NCBI RefSeq assembly: GCF_900176415.1
Contig: NZ_FWXO01000002.1
Coordinates: 496,001-560,000 of the forward strand
DNA: 64,000 nucleotides
Reading direction: 5' to 3'
Origin: Cellulophaga tyrosinoxydans
Lineage (GTDB): Bacteria > Bacteroidota > Bacteroidia > Flavobacteriales > Flavobacteriaceae
The first letter of the stretch is position 1; every line of letters starts with the position of its first letter. The translations under genes were made by a program, and so were the position numbers. The notes under the pieces are model-generated. The model saw nothing but the letters and a program-made list of their open reading frames with translations. It did not search any database and was not told the origin of the DNA. Of this stretch, positions 35,742 to 44,528 are shown piece by piece.

Positions 35742-38246
35742 ATGATTGACCCTACAGATTTCGGTATAACAGGACTTTCCGATAAAGAAGTATTGGCTTC
35801 AAGAAAAAAACATGGTGAAAACATCCTAAATTATAAAAAACAGAATAACACTTTAGATGCTTTTTTAAGTATTCTTAAAGAACCCATGGTAATTTTATTA
35901 GCAGTAGCATCAAGCATTTACTTTATTACTGGTCATTTTGGCGATGGTATTTTTCTAGCTATGGCCATTGTTCTTGTTGGATCAATATCATTTTATCAAG
36001 ATTCAAAAAGCAGAAATGCATTGGAAAAACTTAAAGATATTACCCAACCTAATGCTAAAGTGATTAGAAATAGTAAAATCATAGAAATTCATAGTAATGA
36101 GTTGGTTATTGGAGATAGTATAATTGTTGAAGAAGGTAATGTAATTCCGGCAGATGGCACCATTGTACATTCGAATGATTTTTCTGCCAATGAATCCTTA
36201 TTAACCGGAGAATCTTTATCTGTTTTTAAAGATTCAGAAAAAAACAATAATAAAATCTTCACTGGAACAACAGTTGCCAGTGGGCTAGCAATAGCGACTA
36301 TTACAGCAATTGCCGACGCAACAGAATTAGGAAAAATTGGAAAAAGTCTCGAGGCAATACAAGATGAAAAAACACCATTAGAATTACAAATAAACAACTT
36401 TGTAAAAAAAATGTCGCTTTTTGGTGGCGCTACCTTTGTATTGGTTTGGGGAATAAACTATGCTAAATCCTTTGACCTACTCGATAGTTTGCTCAAAGCA
36501 CTTACGCTGGCGATGAGTATTTTACCTGAAGAAATTCCTGTTGCGTTTACCACTTTTATGGCGCTGGGCGCATGGCGTTTAATGAAAATGGGAATCATTG
36601 TTAAACAAATAAAAACCGTAGAAAGCATGGGAAGCACTACGGTAATTTGTGTTGATAAAACGGGTACTATTACTCAAAATAAAATGAGCCTAGCAATGCT
36701 CTTTACTATAAAAAATGAAAAAATATCTACGTTACAAGATAAATTAGGCCAAGAGGAATTAGACTTAATTACCACGGCAATGTGGGCAAGTGAACCCATC
36801 CCCTTTGATCCTATGGAAATTGCCATACATGAAACATATGCGAACCAATGCAGTTCAGACGAAAGAAAAAACTACAACATGGTTCATGAATATCCATTAG
36901 GTGGTAAACCCCCAATGATGACCCATCTTTTTGAAAATAAAAATGGTGATTTAATTATCGCTGCAAAAGGAGCACCAGAGGCATTTTTAGAAATAGCTGA
37001 TCTTTTACCCAATCAAAAGCAAATACTACTAACAACCATAAAAAAATTAGGTAACGAAGGGTATAGATTACTTGGGGTGGGCACCGCTCTATTTGATGGC
37101 AAAAATTATCCAAAAACGCAGCAAGAATTTTTATTTGATTTTAAGGGAATTGTAGCATTTTATGATCCTCCTAAAGAAAATATAAAAGAAGTACTCCAAA
37201 AATTTGACGATGCAGGCATTCAGGTGAAACTAGTAACTGGTGATAACCCAACAACAGCTTTATCCATTGCTAAACAAGTAGCGTTTAAAGGCTATGACAT
37301 GGGCATGACAGGTGATGATTTAATGAAACTTAGTGAAACGGAATTACAAGAACAGGTAAAAACAACTCAGATTTTTTCGCGAATGTTTCCTGATGCTAAA
37401 CTAAGGATAATCAATGCCTTTAAGGCAAATGGTGAAGTTGTGGCCATGATTGGTGATGGTGTTAATGATGGTCCTGCATTAAAAGCCTCACATTTTGGAA
37501 TAGCTATGGGAAAAAAAGGTACTGAAATAGCTAAAGAAGCAGCATCTTTAATATTGGTAGATGATGATCTTTCTAAGATAATTGACAGTATTGCCATGGG
37601 TAGAAAAATTTATAACAACCTAAAAAAAGCAATTCAGTATATCATATCCATCCATATTCCCATAATCTTAACCGTATTTTTTCCACTGGCATTAGGTTGG
37701 ATTTACCCGAATATATTCTCCCCTACTCATGTAATTCTTCTAGAATTAATTATGGGACCCACATGCTCCATAATCTATGAAAACGAGCCTTTAGAAAAAA
37801 ATGCAATGCAACAAAAACCTAGACCCTTTTCTAGTACATTTTTTAATTTTAGAGAATTAATTACTAGTATTGTTCAAGGTTTAGCGATAACAATTGGCGC
37901 ATTATTAGTGTATCAGTATGCTGTTTACCTTTCCTATAATGAAGAGGTTACAAGAACAATGGTTTTTATGGTTTTACTTTTTTCAAATATTTTTTTAACA
38001 TTAGTAAACCGTTCTTTTTACTTTTCTATATGGACAACCTTTAAATATAAAAACAACCTTGTACCATTAATTATTACTATAACTTTATTTTTAGCCGTAT
38101 TACTTTTATTTGTAAAACCATTTACTCAATTTTTTGAATTTGAAACCTTAAATGCTACGCAAATTTCAGTCTCATTTTTCACAGGGCTTTTCGCCGTACT
38201 ATGGTATGAAGTTGTTAAATGGTATAAGCGAACAAAAACTATATAA
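35742..38246 (+). CDS. P-type cation-transporting ATPase (P2-like) with altered M6 site
   Basis: The 834-residue ATPase has the actuator motif TGES (LLTGESLSV), the phosphorylation motif DKTGT with Asp305, the nucleotide-binding KGAPE, and the hinge GDGVNDGPALK. There is no N-terminal heavy-metal domain, so it groups with P2-type Ca2+/Na+/H+ pumps. M4 has LPEEIPVA. M6, where Ca2+ pumps carry Asn..Thr-Asp, reads ELIMGPT (Glu668, Met671, Gly672), so canonical Ca2+ ligands are missing and the ion is uncertain. It is the first gene of a unit with PfkB, 8 bp downstream, behind regulon site C. Confidence 0.88.
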   Translation: MIDPTDFGITGLSDKEVLASRKKHGENILNYKKQNNTLDAFLSILKEPMVILLAVASSIYFITGHFGDGIFLAMAIVLVGSISFYQDSKSRNALEKLKDITQPNAKVIRNSKIIEIHSNELVIGDSIIVEEGNVIPADGTIVHSNDFSANESLLTGESLSVFKDSEKNNNKIFTGTTVASGLAIATITAIADATELGKIGKSLEAIQDEKTPLELQINNFVKKMSLFGGATFVLVWGINYAKSFDLLDSLLKALTLAMSILPEEIPVAFTTFMALGAWRLMKMGIIVKQIKTVESMGSTTVICVDKTGTITQNKMSLAMLFTIKNEKISTLQDKLGQEELDLITTAMWASEPIPFDPMEIAIHETYANQCSSDERKNYNMVHEYPLGGKPPMMTHLFENKNGDLIIAAKGAPEAFLEIADLLPNQKQILLTTIKKLGNEGYRLLGVGTALFDGKNYPKTQQEFLFDFKGIVAFYDPPKENIKEVLQKFDDAGIQVKLVTGDNPTTALSIAKQVAFKGYDMGMTGDDLMKLSETELQEQVKTTQIFSRMFPDAKLRIINAFKANGEVVAMIGDGVNDGPALKASHFGIAMGKKGTEIAKEAASLILVDDDLSKIIDSIAMGRKIYNNLKKAIQYIISIHIPIILTVFFPLALGWIYPNIFSPTHVILLELIMGPTCSIIYENEPLEKNAMQQKPRPFSSTFFNFRELITSIVQGLAITIGALLVYQYAVYLSYNEEVTRTMVFMVLLFSNIFLTLVNRSFYFSIWTTFKYKNNLVPLIITITLFLAVLLLFVKPFTQFFEFETLNATQISVSFFTGLFAVLWYEVVKWYKRTKTI

Positions 38247-38254
38247 TAAACTAT

Positions 38255-39202
38255 ATGAAAAATATACTAACACTAACGGTAAACCCAGCAATTGATAAAA
38301 GTGCAACAGTTAATGGCATAAAACCAAATAGTAAATTACGCTGTTCTGAACCTATTTTTGAACCAGGTGGTGGGGGAATAAATGTATCTAAGGTACTTAA
38401 GGAGCTCGATACAAATTCGGAATGTATTTATCTTGCTGGTGGACATACAGGAATATTTTTAACTTCGCTATTAACAAAAAACGGAATACATCAAAACTGT
38501 ATTCCAATTAAAGGCTATACTAGAGAAAATTTAGCCGTAACAGACATTGCAACAAACCAACAATTTAGATTTGGTATGCCTGGACCCCAAATATCAAATG
38601 AAGAATGTTTAGGAGTTTTAAAAGTACTAAACGAATCATTAAATGAAGGTGACTTTTTGGTGGCAAGTGGTAGTTTATCTCCTGGTATGCCAACTGATTT
38701 TTATGCGCAAGTATCTAGAATAGCTAAACATAAAAATGCAAAATTTATATTAGACACGTCTGGTGAAGCCCTAATTCTTGGCGCACAAGAAGGTGCATAC
38801 TTACTTAAACCTAATTTAGGTGAACTTAGTAGATTATGTGGTGTTGAAAGCATCACTTTTGCAGAATTAGAGGTCATTGCAAAAGAATTTTTACGGACTA
38901 ATCCATGTGAGGTCTTAGTGGTGTCTATGGGAGCTCAAGGCGCATTATTAATAACTGAATCTATTATGGAACATATTAACGCACCAACTGTTCATCAAAA
39001 TAGCACAGTAGGAGCTGGAGATAGTATGGTTGCAGGAATGGTTCATTTTCTTGCTCAGGGTAAATCATTTAGTGAAATGGCTAGATTTGGTGTTGCTTGC
39101 GGCACTGCCGCAACTATGACTCCAGGGAGCGAACTTTGCCATAAAAAAGATATCTATGAGCTATACGATTGGATAAATAATCAATCAAATTCTAATCCTT
39201 AA
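38255..39202 (+). CDS. pfkB: 6-phosphofructokinase II, PfkB family
   Basis: Phosphorylates fructose 6-phosphate with ATP in glycolysis. The 315-residue sequence closely follows E. coli Pfk-2: TLTVNPAIDKSATV, KLRCSEPIFEPGGGGINVSKV and the catalytic GAGDSMVAGMV (Asp256) near the C-terminus. The EPGGGGINV signature and LRC segment favour Pfk-2 over fructose-1-phosphate or tagatose-6-phosphate kinase, though substrate is not proven. It is cotranscribed with the P-type ATPase and overlaps the converging TerB-like gene by 11 bp. Confidence 0.85.
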   Translation: MKNILTLTVNPAIDKSATVNGIKPNSKLRCSEPIFEPGGGGINVSKVLKELDTNSECIYLAGGHTGIFLTSLLTKNGIHQNCIPIKGYTRENLAVTDIATNQQFRFGMPGPQISNEECLGVLKVLNESLNEGDFLVASGSLSPGMPTDFYAQVSRIAKHKNAKFILDTSGEALILGAQEGAYLLKPNLGELSRLCGVESITFAELEVIAKEFLRTNPCEVLVVSMGAQGALLITESIMEHINAPTVHQNSTVGAGDSMVAGMVHFLAQGKSFSEMARFGVACGTAATMTPGSELCHKKDIYELYDWINNQSNSNP

Positions 39203-39596
39203 AAAGCAAACGTAATTTGGCAAGAATAACCAACTCTGATTTGTTCTTTTGAGCGTAACATGAAGCAATTTCATTGGCAGTTTGCATAATTAGGCTTTTA
39301 ATATTTTCAGTAAATAAACTAGAATTGTCTTTGTAAAAGTCTACAAATACTTTAAAACAGTGCTCACTACTTTTTTCATATTCCAATAACCAATCAAAAA
39401 CACTTATAATTTGGTAGGCAGCATCTGTATTATACTGATCCTCTAAAGCATCAATAGCAAGCCAATCTTCCTTTACCAATTCTTTAAGTTTATCGAGTTC
39501 TTTAATATGTACCGCACCATCGACCATAGCTACGGAAAAGAACAATTTACCTAGATTTTCATAAAATTTTATTCCTGTTTTTTGAGAATGTACCAT
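39192..39596 (-). CDS. TerB-like helical protein
   Basis: The 134-residue, all-helical protein has no signal or membrane segment. Its opening (YENLGKLFFSVAMVDGAVHIKELDKLKELVK) resembles the TerB fold, whose members bind metals or act in stress responses; the match is by pattern only. It is transcribed divergently from the histidine kinase gene, and regulon site D provides a -7 box at the standard 23-bp spacing on its side, so it is probably a regulon member. Confidence 0.6.
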   Translation of the reverse strand: MVHSQKTGIKFYENLGKLFFSVAMVDGAVHIKELDKLKELVKEDWLAIDALEDQYNTDAAYQIISVFDWLLEYEKSSEHCFKVFVDFYKDNSSLFTENIKSLIMQTANEIASCYAQKNKSELVILAKLRLLFKD

Positions 39597-39618
39597 TTAC
39601 TGAAATTTTTGATTTCGT

Positions 39619-39680
39619 TAAATTTAAATGAATGTGTTTTAATATTTCATGATAAAAATCAGTTTAAAGTTTTAACTTTG
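39619..39680. promoter_or_regulatory. Regulon site D: palindrome between TerB-like gene and histidine kinase gene
   Basis: TGATAAAAATCA lies at 39650-39661. Toward the TerB-like gene, TAAATTTA (minus strand, 39626-39619) is exactly 23 bp away. Toward the kinase gene, a perfect -7 box TAACTTTG (39673-39680) is only 11 bp away and ends 4 bp before the ATG, implying an almost leaderless mRNA and a palindrome overlapping the core promoter. Confidence 0.7.
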
Positions 39681-39684
39681 AAAT

Positions 39685-41571
39685 ATGCAGTCTTTTGAAC
39701 AAAACAGTACCATATTTAATTTATTATCTGAGGGTGTCTCTGAAGGAATTATCGTTGTAAATACCAAGCAAATTATAGTAGCATCTAACACATCTACAGA
39801 ACAAATGTTTGGTTATAAGAAAGACGAACTTATTGGAAAGCCACTTGATCTTTTAATTCCGAAAAGGTATCATAAACATCACGACCAACATGTAGAGGGC
39901 TTTATTGGTAAAAAACAAAAACGACAAATGGGTCATGGCCGTGAGTTGTACGGAATTAATAAAAGCGGTGTAGAGTTTCCTGTAGAAGCGGGTTTGAATC
40001 CGTTTGAATTAAATGGAAAGACCTACGTAATGGCGCTAATTATAGACATTACAGATCGGAAAGCTATTGAGAAAGATTTGAAAACAAAAAGTGCAGCATT
40101 ACAATCTGCATCAAACGGAATTGTCATTGCGGATGCTTTACAAAAAGAAAATCCGATTATATTCACCAACGAGTCATTTCAAACTTTAACAGGATATACT
40201 CAACAAGAAATATTAGGCGAAAAATGTCTTTTTCTAAAAGTACATGAAGAGGACATTGCAATTAGAAATTTGCTGGAAGACACCATTAAAAAGGGAGAGA
40301 GTACCCAAGGTATTATTCGCAACTATAAAAAAGATGGAACATTATTTTATAATGATTTATATGTAACACCTATAAAAGATAGTAATGGAATTATTACCAA
40401 TATAATTGCCATACAAAATGATGTGACAGAGCGCGTAAAATCGCAACAAGAAAAAGAACATTGGGCCAAAATATTTGACGAATCTCAAAACGAAATATAT
40501 CTTTTTGATAAGGAAACATTACAATTTATTAATGCCAATCAAGGAGCTCAGGCTAATATTGGCTATACCTTATCCGAATTAAAAGAAATTACTCCTGTAG
40601 ACATAAAACCTGATTATAATGAAGTTGACTTTCGAAAAATAATTGCGCCATTATTAAAAAAGGAAAAAGAAAAATTAAAGTTCGAAACCATCCACGAACG
40701 GAAAAATGGAACTCAGTACCCAGTAGAAGTACATTTACAACTTTCAAGATTTGGAGATAAAGATATTTTTCTCGCCATAATTCTAGACATAACAGACCGT
40801 AAAAATTACACTTTAAAACTTGAAAAAACCGTTCAAGAGCGCACCAAACAACTTACGGAAGCCTTAGCTGTAGAAAAAGAACTTAACGAGTTAAAAACCA
40901 GATTCCTATCTTTAGTTTCACATGAATTCAAAACGCCATTAAGCAGTATATTGACCTCTATTACACTGTTAGCCAAGTACACATTAACGGAGCAACAAGA
41001 TAAAAGAGACAAACATGTAAATACTATCAAAAATAAAGTACGCTATCTGGACACTATTTTAACCGATTTTTTATCCGTGGAGCGTTTAGATTCAGGTAAA
41101 GTTAATTATAAGGTAGAAGAATTTCCGCTGAGTAAATTGGTAGACGAAGTTGTTTACAATTCCAACATGCTTTTAAAAACAGGACAGCACATTGTATATC
41201 CAAGAAATATTGATGATATTTTTATAAATTTTGATGAAAAAACGCTGGAATTGGCACTATCTAATTTAGTACATAACGCTATAAAATATTCTCCAGAAGA
41301 CTCCAATATTGAAATAGTGGTGGAAAATAATACCCAAGAAACTACCATAAGTGTAGTGGACAAAGGTATTGGTATACCAGACGAAGAACAAAAACACATT
41401 TTTAATCGCTATTTTAGAGCTGAAAATGCACTTTTAACTCAGGGAACGGGTATTGGCTTAAATATAGCGAAACAACATCTTGAAAATATAGGCGCAGAAT
41501 TAAATTTTTCAAGTAAACATAATATAGGATCTACTTTTAAAATTACCATACCTAAAGTATTAAAGCATTGA
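39685..41571 (+). CDS. PAS-domain sensor histidine kinase with FixL-like first PAS
   Basis: Soluble sensor kinase of 628 residues without membrane segments. Three PAS domains (about 8-130, 135-255 and 258-380) are followed by a coiled-coil linker, a dimerisation domain with phosphoacceptor His413 (LVSHEFKTPLSS) and an ATPase domain with N box (LVHNAIKYS), G1 (DKGIGIP) and G2 (GTGIGLNIA). In the first PAS, His66 (KRYHKHHDQH) and Arg86 (GHGRELYG) align with the haem-ligand His and distal Arg of rhizobial FixL with the same spacing of 20, so haem-based oxygen sensing is possible. The response-regulator gene follows after 4 bp. Confidence 0.9.
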   Translation: MQSFEQNSTIFNLLSEGVSEGIIVVNTKQIIVASNTSTEQMFGYKKDELIGKPLDLLIPKRYHKHHDQHVEGFIGKKQKRQMGHGRELYGINKSGVEFPVEAGLNPFELNGKTYVMALIIDITDRKAIEKDLKTKSAALQSASNGIVIADALQKENPIIFTNESFQTLTGYTQQEILGEKCLFLKVHEEDIAIRNLLEDTIKKGESTQGIIRNYKKDGTLFYNDLYVTPIKDSNGIITNIIAIQNDVTERVKSQQEKEHWAKIFDESQNEIYLFDKETLQFINANQGAQANIGYTLSELKEITPVDIKPDYNEVDFRKIIAPLLKKEKEKLKFETIHERKNGTQYPVEVHLQLSRFGDKDIFLAIILDITDRKNYTLKLEKTVQERTKQLTEALAVEKELNELKTRFLSLVSHEFKTPLSSILTSITLLAKYTLTEQQDKRDKHVNTIKNKVRYLDTILTDFLSVERLDSGKVNYKVEEFPLSKLVDEVVYNSNMLLKTGQHIVYPRNIDDIFINFDEKTLELALSNLVHNAIKYSPEDSNIEIVVENNTQETTISVVDKGIGIPDEEQKHIFNRYFRAENALLTQGTGIGLNIAKQHLENIGAELNFSSKHNIGSTFKITIPKVLKH

Positions 41572-41575
41572 GAAG

Positions 41576-42622
41576 ATGAAAAATATTTTATTAATTGAAG
41601 ATGATAAAGCTTTACGCGAAAACACTGAAGAGCTATTGGAGCTTGCCGGATATTCCGTAAAAACAGCACCGAACGGTAAAATAGGAATTCAACTAGCAAA
41701 AGATACTCTACCGGATATTATTATTTGCGATATAATGATGCCTGAAGTTGATGGTTATGGCGTTCTACAAGAAATTTCAACATCAGAATTAACCAAACAT
41801 ATCCCTTTTATATTTTTATCTGCAAAAACAGAACATAAAGAAATTAGAAAAGGAATGGATTTAGGTGCAGATGATTATCTGACCAAACCGTTTGAGGAAG
41901 AAGATTTAATTAGTGCTATAGAAAGTAGAATCGCAAAACATAAAATTTTAAAAAATAGAATAGCAGAAAATCAGGAAGAAGCAGAAAACGATAGTATACT
42001 TACACTCCATGAATTAAAGAATTTTTTTGATGATAATGGCGAGGAACTACATTTTGAACAAGGAGAGGCTATTTACCAAGAAGGGATGCCTTCCAACACC
42101 ATTTTTCTTGTATTAAAAGGAGTGGTAAAATGCCACGCAATGGATGAAGAAGGAAAAGAATTAATAACTTCCTTATATCGCGCCGATGATTTTTTAGGCA
42201 TTACTTCGTTTTTAAAGAATGTACCCTATCAAGAATCTGCAACTGCTTTAGAGCCGGTAGCATTAGCAGGAATCTCAAAAGAAAATTTAAAAAATATCCT
42301 CTCCAAAAATCATACAATTTCCATAGAACTAATGGAACTCCTAACGGGCAATATTGCAGATATTAAACAACAACTACTGCAAATGGCCTATAGTTCTGTA
42401 CGTAAAAAAACTGCACAAACACTTTTGCAATTTGCTCAAATAATGACAAGTAATACTAATGATCCTTTAAAAATATCTAGAAGTGATTTAGCAAGTGTTG
42501 CTGGTATTGCTACCGAGAGTTTAATTAGAACATTATCTGGTTTTAAAAAAGAAGGGTTAATAGAAATTGAAGGTCGTAATATTAAAATAATAGAGCTAAA
42601 AGCCCTAAAGTATATTAATTAG
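41576..42622 (+). CDS. Response regulator: receiver fused to CRP/FNR-type DNA-binding module
   Basis: The 348-residue transcription factor has a receiver domain (1-125; acidic ED at 8-9, phosphoacceptor Asp52, Ser82, Lys104), a CRP-like beta-barrel (about 145-260; FEQGEAIYQEGMPSNTIFLVLKG) and a winged helix-turn-helix (about 290-345; SRSDLASVAGIATESLIRTL). The recognition helix retains the Glu and Arg that read TGA/TCA half-sites in CRP and FNR. No FNR-type Cys cluster is present, so input comes through phosphorylation by the kinase encoded 4 bp upstream. It is the obvious candidate for binding the eight palindromes in this island. Confidence 0.92.
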   Translation: MKNILLIEDDKALRENTEELLELAGYSVKTAPNGKIGIQLAKDTLPDIIICDIMMPEVDGYGVLQEISTSELTKHIPFIFLSAKTEHKEIRKGMDLGADDYLTKPFEEEDLISAIESRIAKHKILKNRIAENQEEAENDSILTLHELKNFFDDNGEELHFEQGEAIYQEGMPSNTIFLVLKGVVKCHAMDEEGKELITSLYRADDFLGITSFLKNVPYQESATALEPVALAGISKENLKNILSKNHTISIELMELLTGNIADIKQQLLQMAYSSVRKKTAQTLLQFAQIMTSNTNDPLKISRSDLASVAGIATESLIRTLSGFKKEGLIEIEGRNIKIIELKALKYIN

Positions 42623-42672
42623 CAGAAAAAAAATATCAGTTTCATATATTTCTAACTGTAGTGCTAAGCACA

Positions 42673-42715
42673 TGATATTTGTCATAAAAAAACTAAAAAC
42701 CTCTAAATACTTTTG
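42673..42715 (+). promoter_or_regulatory. Regulon site E: palindrome and -7 box for first Usp gene
   Basis: TGATATTTGTCA (42673-42684), 23 bp, then TACTTTTG (42708-42715), a perfect TAnnTTTG box. The ATG at 42740 follows 24 bp later. Confidence 0.78.
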
Positions 42716-42739
42716 TTATCTAGAATTTTATTTTTTTTA

Positions 42740-43573
42740 ATGAAGCATATATTAGTCCCGATTGATTTTTCTGAAAATTCTTTAAATGCCTTAGCTTATG
42801 CTAAAGAGTTGTTTAAGAACACTACTAGTAGTTTTTATATTCTACATGTTGGCAACCTAAATCAATCTGGTATAGTCAGTAATTCGTTATTAAGCTTTGG
42901 CACAAATAAAGAATTAATGCTTAAAGAAAAGTTTAAATCTAACTTTTTAAAAATAAAAGAATCGAATTCTAATAGGAAGCACCATTTTTGGGCAATACAA
43001 GAATATGGAAATCTTATTGATAAAATTAGAGAAACCGTTCAGAGCAAAAAAATAGACTTAATAGTAATGGGCACCAAAGGTGCTTCGGGTATTAAAGAAA
43101 AAATCATAGGCAGTAATACAGGAGATGTAATTACTAAAGTACCTGTAAACCTTTTAGTGGTGCCAGAAAATGCTACCTATACAGAATTAAAAAACATTTC
43201 ATTTCCTACAGATTATAACATTTTCTATTCCTATAGTATTCTAAATACCATAACAGAGTTATTGCATATGAATGAAGGGTTTTTACACATAATCAACTCG
43301 TCTACAAAAAAAAAAATAAACGTAGTTCAACAAAAAAACAAAGCGTATTTACAAGATTATTTAGAAGAAGTTTTTGAAAACTACCACTGTTTTCATCGGA
43401 CAGGTAATATGAAAGTGAAGAATGCTATTGAAGATTTTACCACTACTGGCAAAACAGATATGATTTTAATGGCTGCTAAAAATATTAATTTTATTCAGCA
43501 AATTTTATTTGATAACCACATCCAAAAATTAAGTTTTCAAACAAAAATTCCATTATTTGTAGTACACGAGTAA
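42740..43573 (+). CDS. Universal stress protein, double domain (Usp1)
   Basis: Cytoplasmic tandem UspA protein, about 277 residues. I chose ATG 42740 (MKHILVPIDFSENSLNAL) because it is the standard Usp start and lies downstream of the -7 box; an in-frame start at 42713 would fall inside that box. The first domain keeps the ATP-binding signature GTKGASG...GSNTGD (about 110-128). The second domain (about 150-277) ends TKIPLFVVHE but lacks this signature. First of five related genes. The immediate upstream genes are the kinase and regulator. Confidence 0.9.
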   Translation: MKHILVPIDFSENSLNALAYAKELFKNTTSSFYILHVGNLNQSGIVSNSLLSFGTNKELMLKEKFKSNFLKIKESNSNRKHHFWAIQEYGNLIDKIRETVQSKKIDLIVMGTKGASGIKEKIIGSNTGDVITKVPVNLLVVPENATYTELKNISFPTDYNIFYSYSILNTITELLHMNEGFLHIINSSTKKKINVVQQKNKAYLQDYLEEVFENYHCFHRTGNMKVKNAIEDFTTTGKTDMILMAAKNINFIQQILFDNHIQKLSFQTKIPLFVVHE

Positions 43574-43599
43574 TTCTTTTTTTAAGTACCAAGCAACAA

Positions 43600-43642
43600 T
43601 GATAAATATCATAGGCTAAAGGTACAATTAGAAATATATTTA
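43600..43642 (+). promoter_or_regulatory. Regulon site F: palindrome and -7 box for Usp2-Usp3
   Basis: TGATAAATATCA (43600-43611), 23 bp, then TATATTTA (43635-43642). The ATG of Usp2 is at 43665. Confidence 0.75.
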
Positions 43643-43664
43643 AACAGATTTTAAATATATTGTA

Positions 43665-44510
43665 ATGAAAGCTGTACTTATTCCAACTGATTTTTCTAAT
43701 AATGCAATGCATGCCATTAACTATGCTTTGCAACTTTATAATTGCGAAATAACCCATTTCTATTTTCTACATGCTTTTGCAGATGAAGTCTACAATAGTG
43801 TTGAGTCCAAAACAGCTTTAACTGTTACACAAAAGAAAATAACTCTTCAAAAAAAATCAGAAGAGCAACTTGGCGACCTTATAACGAAAATTGAGACCGA
43901 AAAACACAATCCTAAACACAAGTATGAAAGTATCGCTGTTTTTGATTCATTAGTGGATGCTGTAAATGATTTTACTGATAAGATAAATATAGATTTAATA
44001 ATAATGGGTACGAAAGGCATCTCAGATGTCAAAAAAGTTACCTTCGGTAGCCATACAGTACAGGTATTCAAATATGTGAAGTGCCCCGTATTAGCGGTGC
44101 CAGAAACTTACCATTATAATCAACCAAAGCATATTCTTTTTCCTACTGATTATTCTTTACCATATCGGCGAAGAGAACTAAAACTATTAAACACCATAGC
44201 CGCTGAGTTTAAGTCTAAAGTTTTTTGCCTTCATATTTCTGATTTTGAAGAATTAAGTCAACGTCAAATAGATAATAAACGCTTTCTAGAAGAATCATTA
44301 TCCAAAGCTTATTTATCATTTAATCGTACGCCAGTAAAAAATAAAGTCGAAGCCATAATGGATACTATTGATGAAAAAAAAATAGACTTATTAGTAATGG
44401 TAAATTCCAGGCATTCTTTTTTAGAAGATATGCTTTATAGATCTACCATAGATAAAATTGGATTGCATATTAAGATTCCTTTTTTAGTACTTCAAAATTT
44501 ACCACGATAA
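43665..44510 (+). CDS. Universal stress protein, double domain (Usp2)
   Basis: The 281-residue tandem Usp protein starts MKAVLIPTDFSNNAMHAINYAL. The first domain has the nucleotide-binding signature GTKGISD...FGSHTV (about 108-126), with His replacing the usual Asn of GSNT. The second domain, ending HIKIPFLVLQN, has no such signature. It is followed after 18 bp by Usp3, so the two share regulon promoter F. Confidence 0.9.
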   Translation: MKAVLIPTDFSNNAMHAINYALQLYNCEITHFYFLHAFADEVYNSVESKTALTVTQKKITLQKKSEEQLGDLITKIETEKHNPKHKYESIAVFDSLVDAVNDFTDKINIDLIIMGTKGISDVKKVTFGSHTVQVFKYVKCPVLAVPETYHYNQPKHILFPTDYSLPYRRRELKLLNTIAAEFKSKVFCLHISDFEELSQRQIDNKRFLEESLSKAYLSFNRTPVKNKVEAIMDTIDEKKIDLLVMVNSRHSFLEDMLYRSTIDKIGLHIKIPFLVLQNLPR

Positions 44511-44528
44511 CCATTAAGTTCATTTAAA

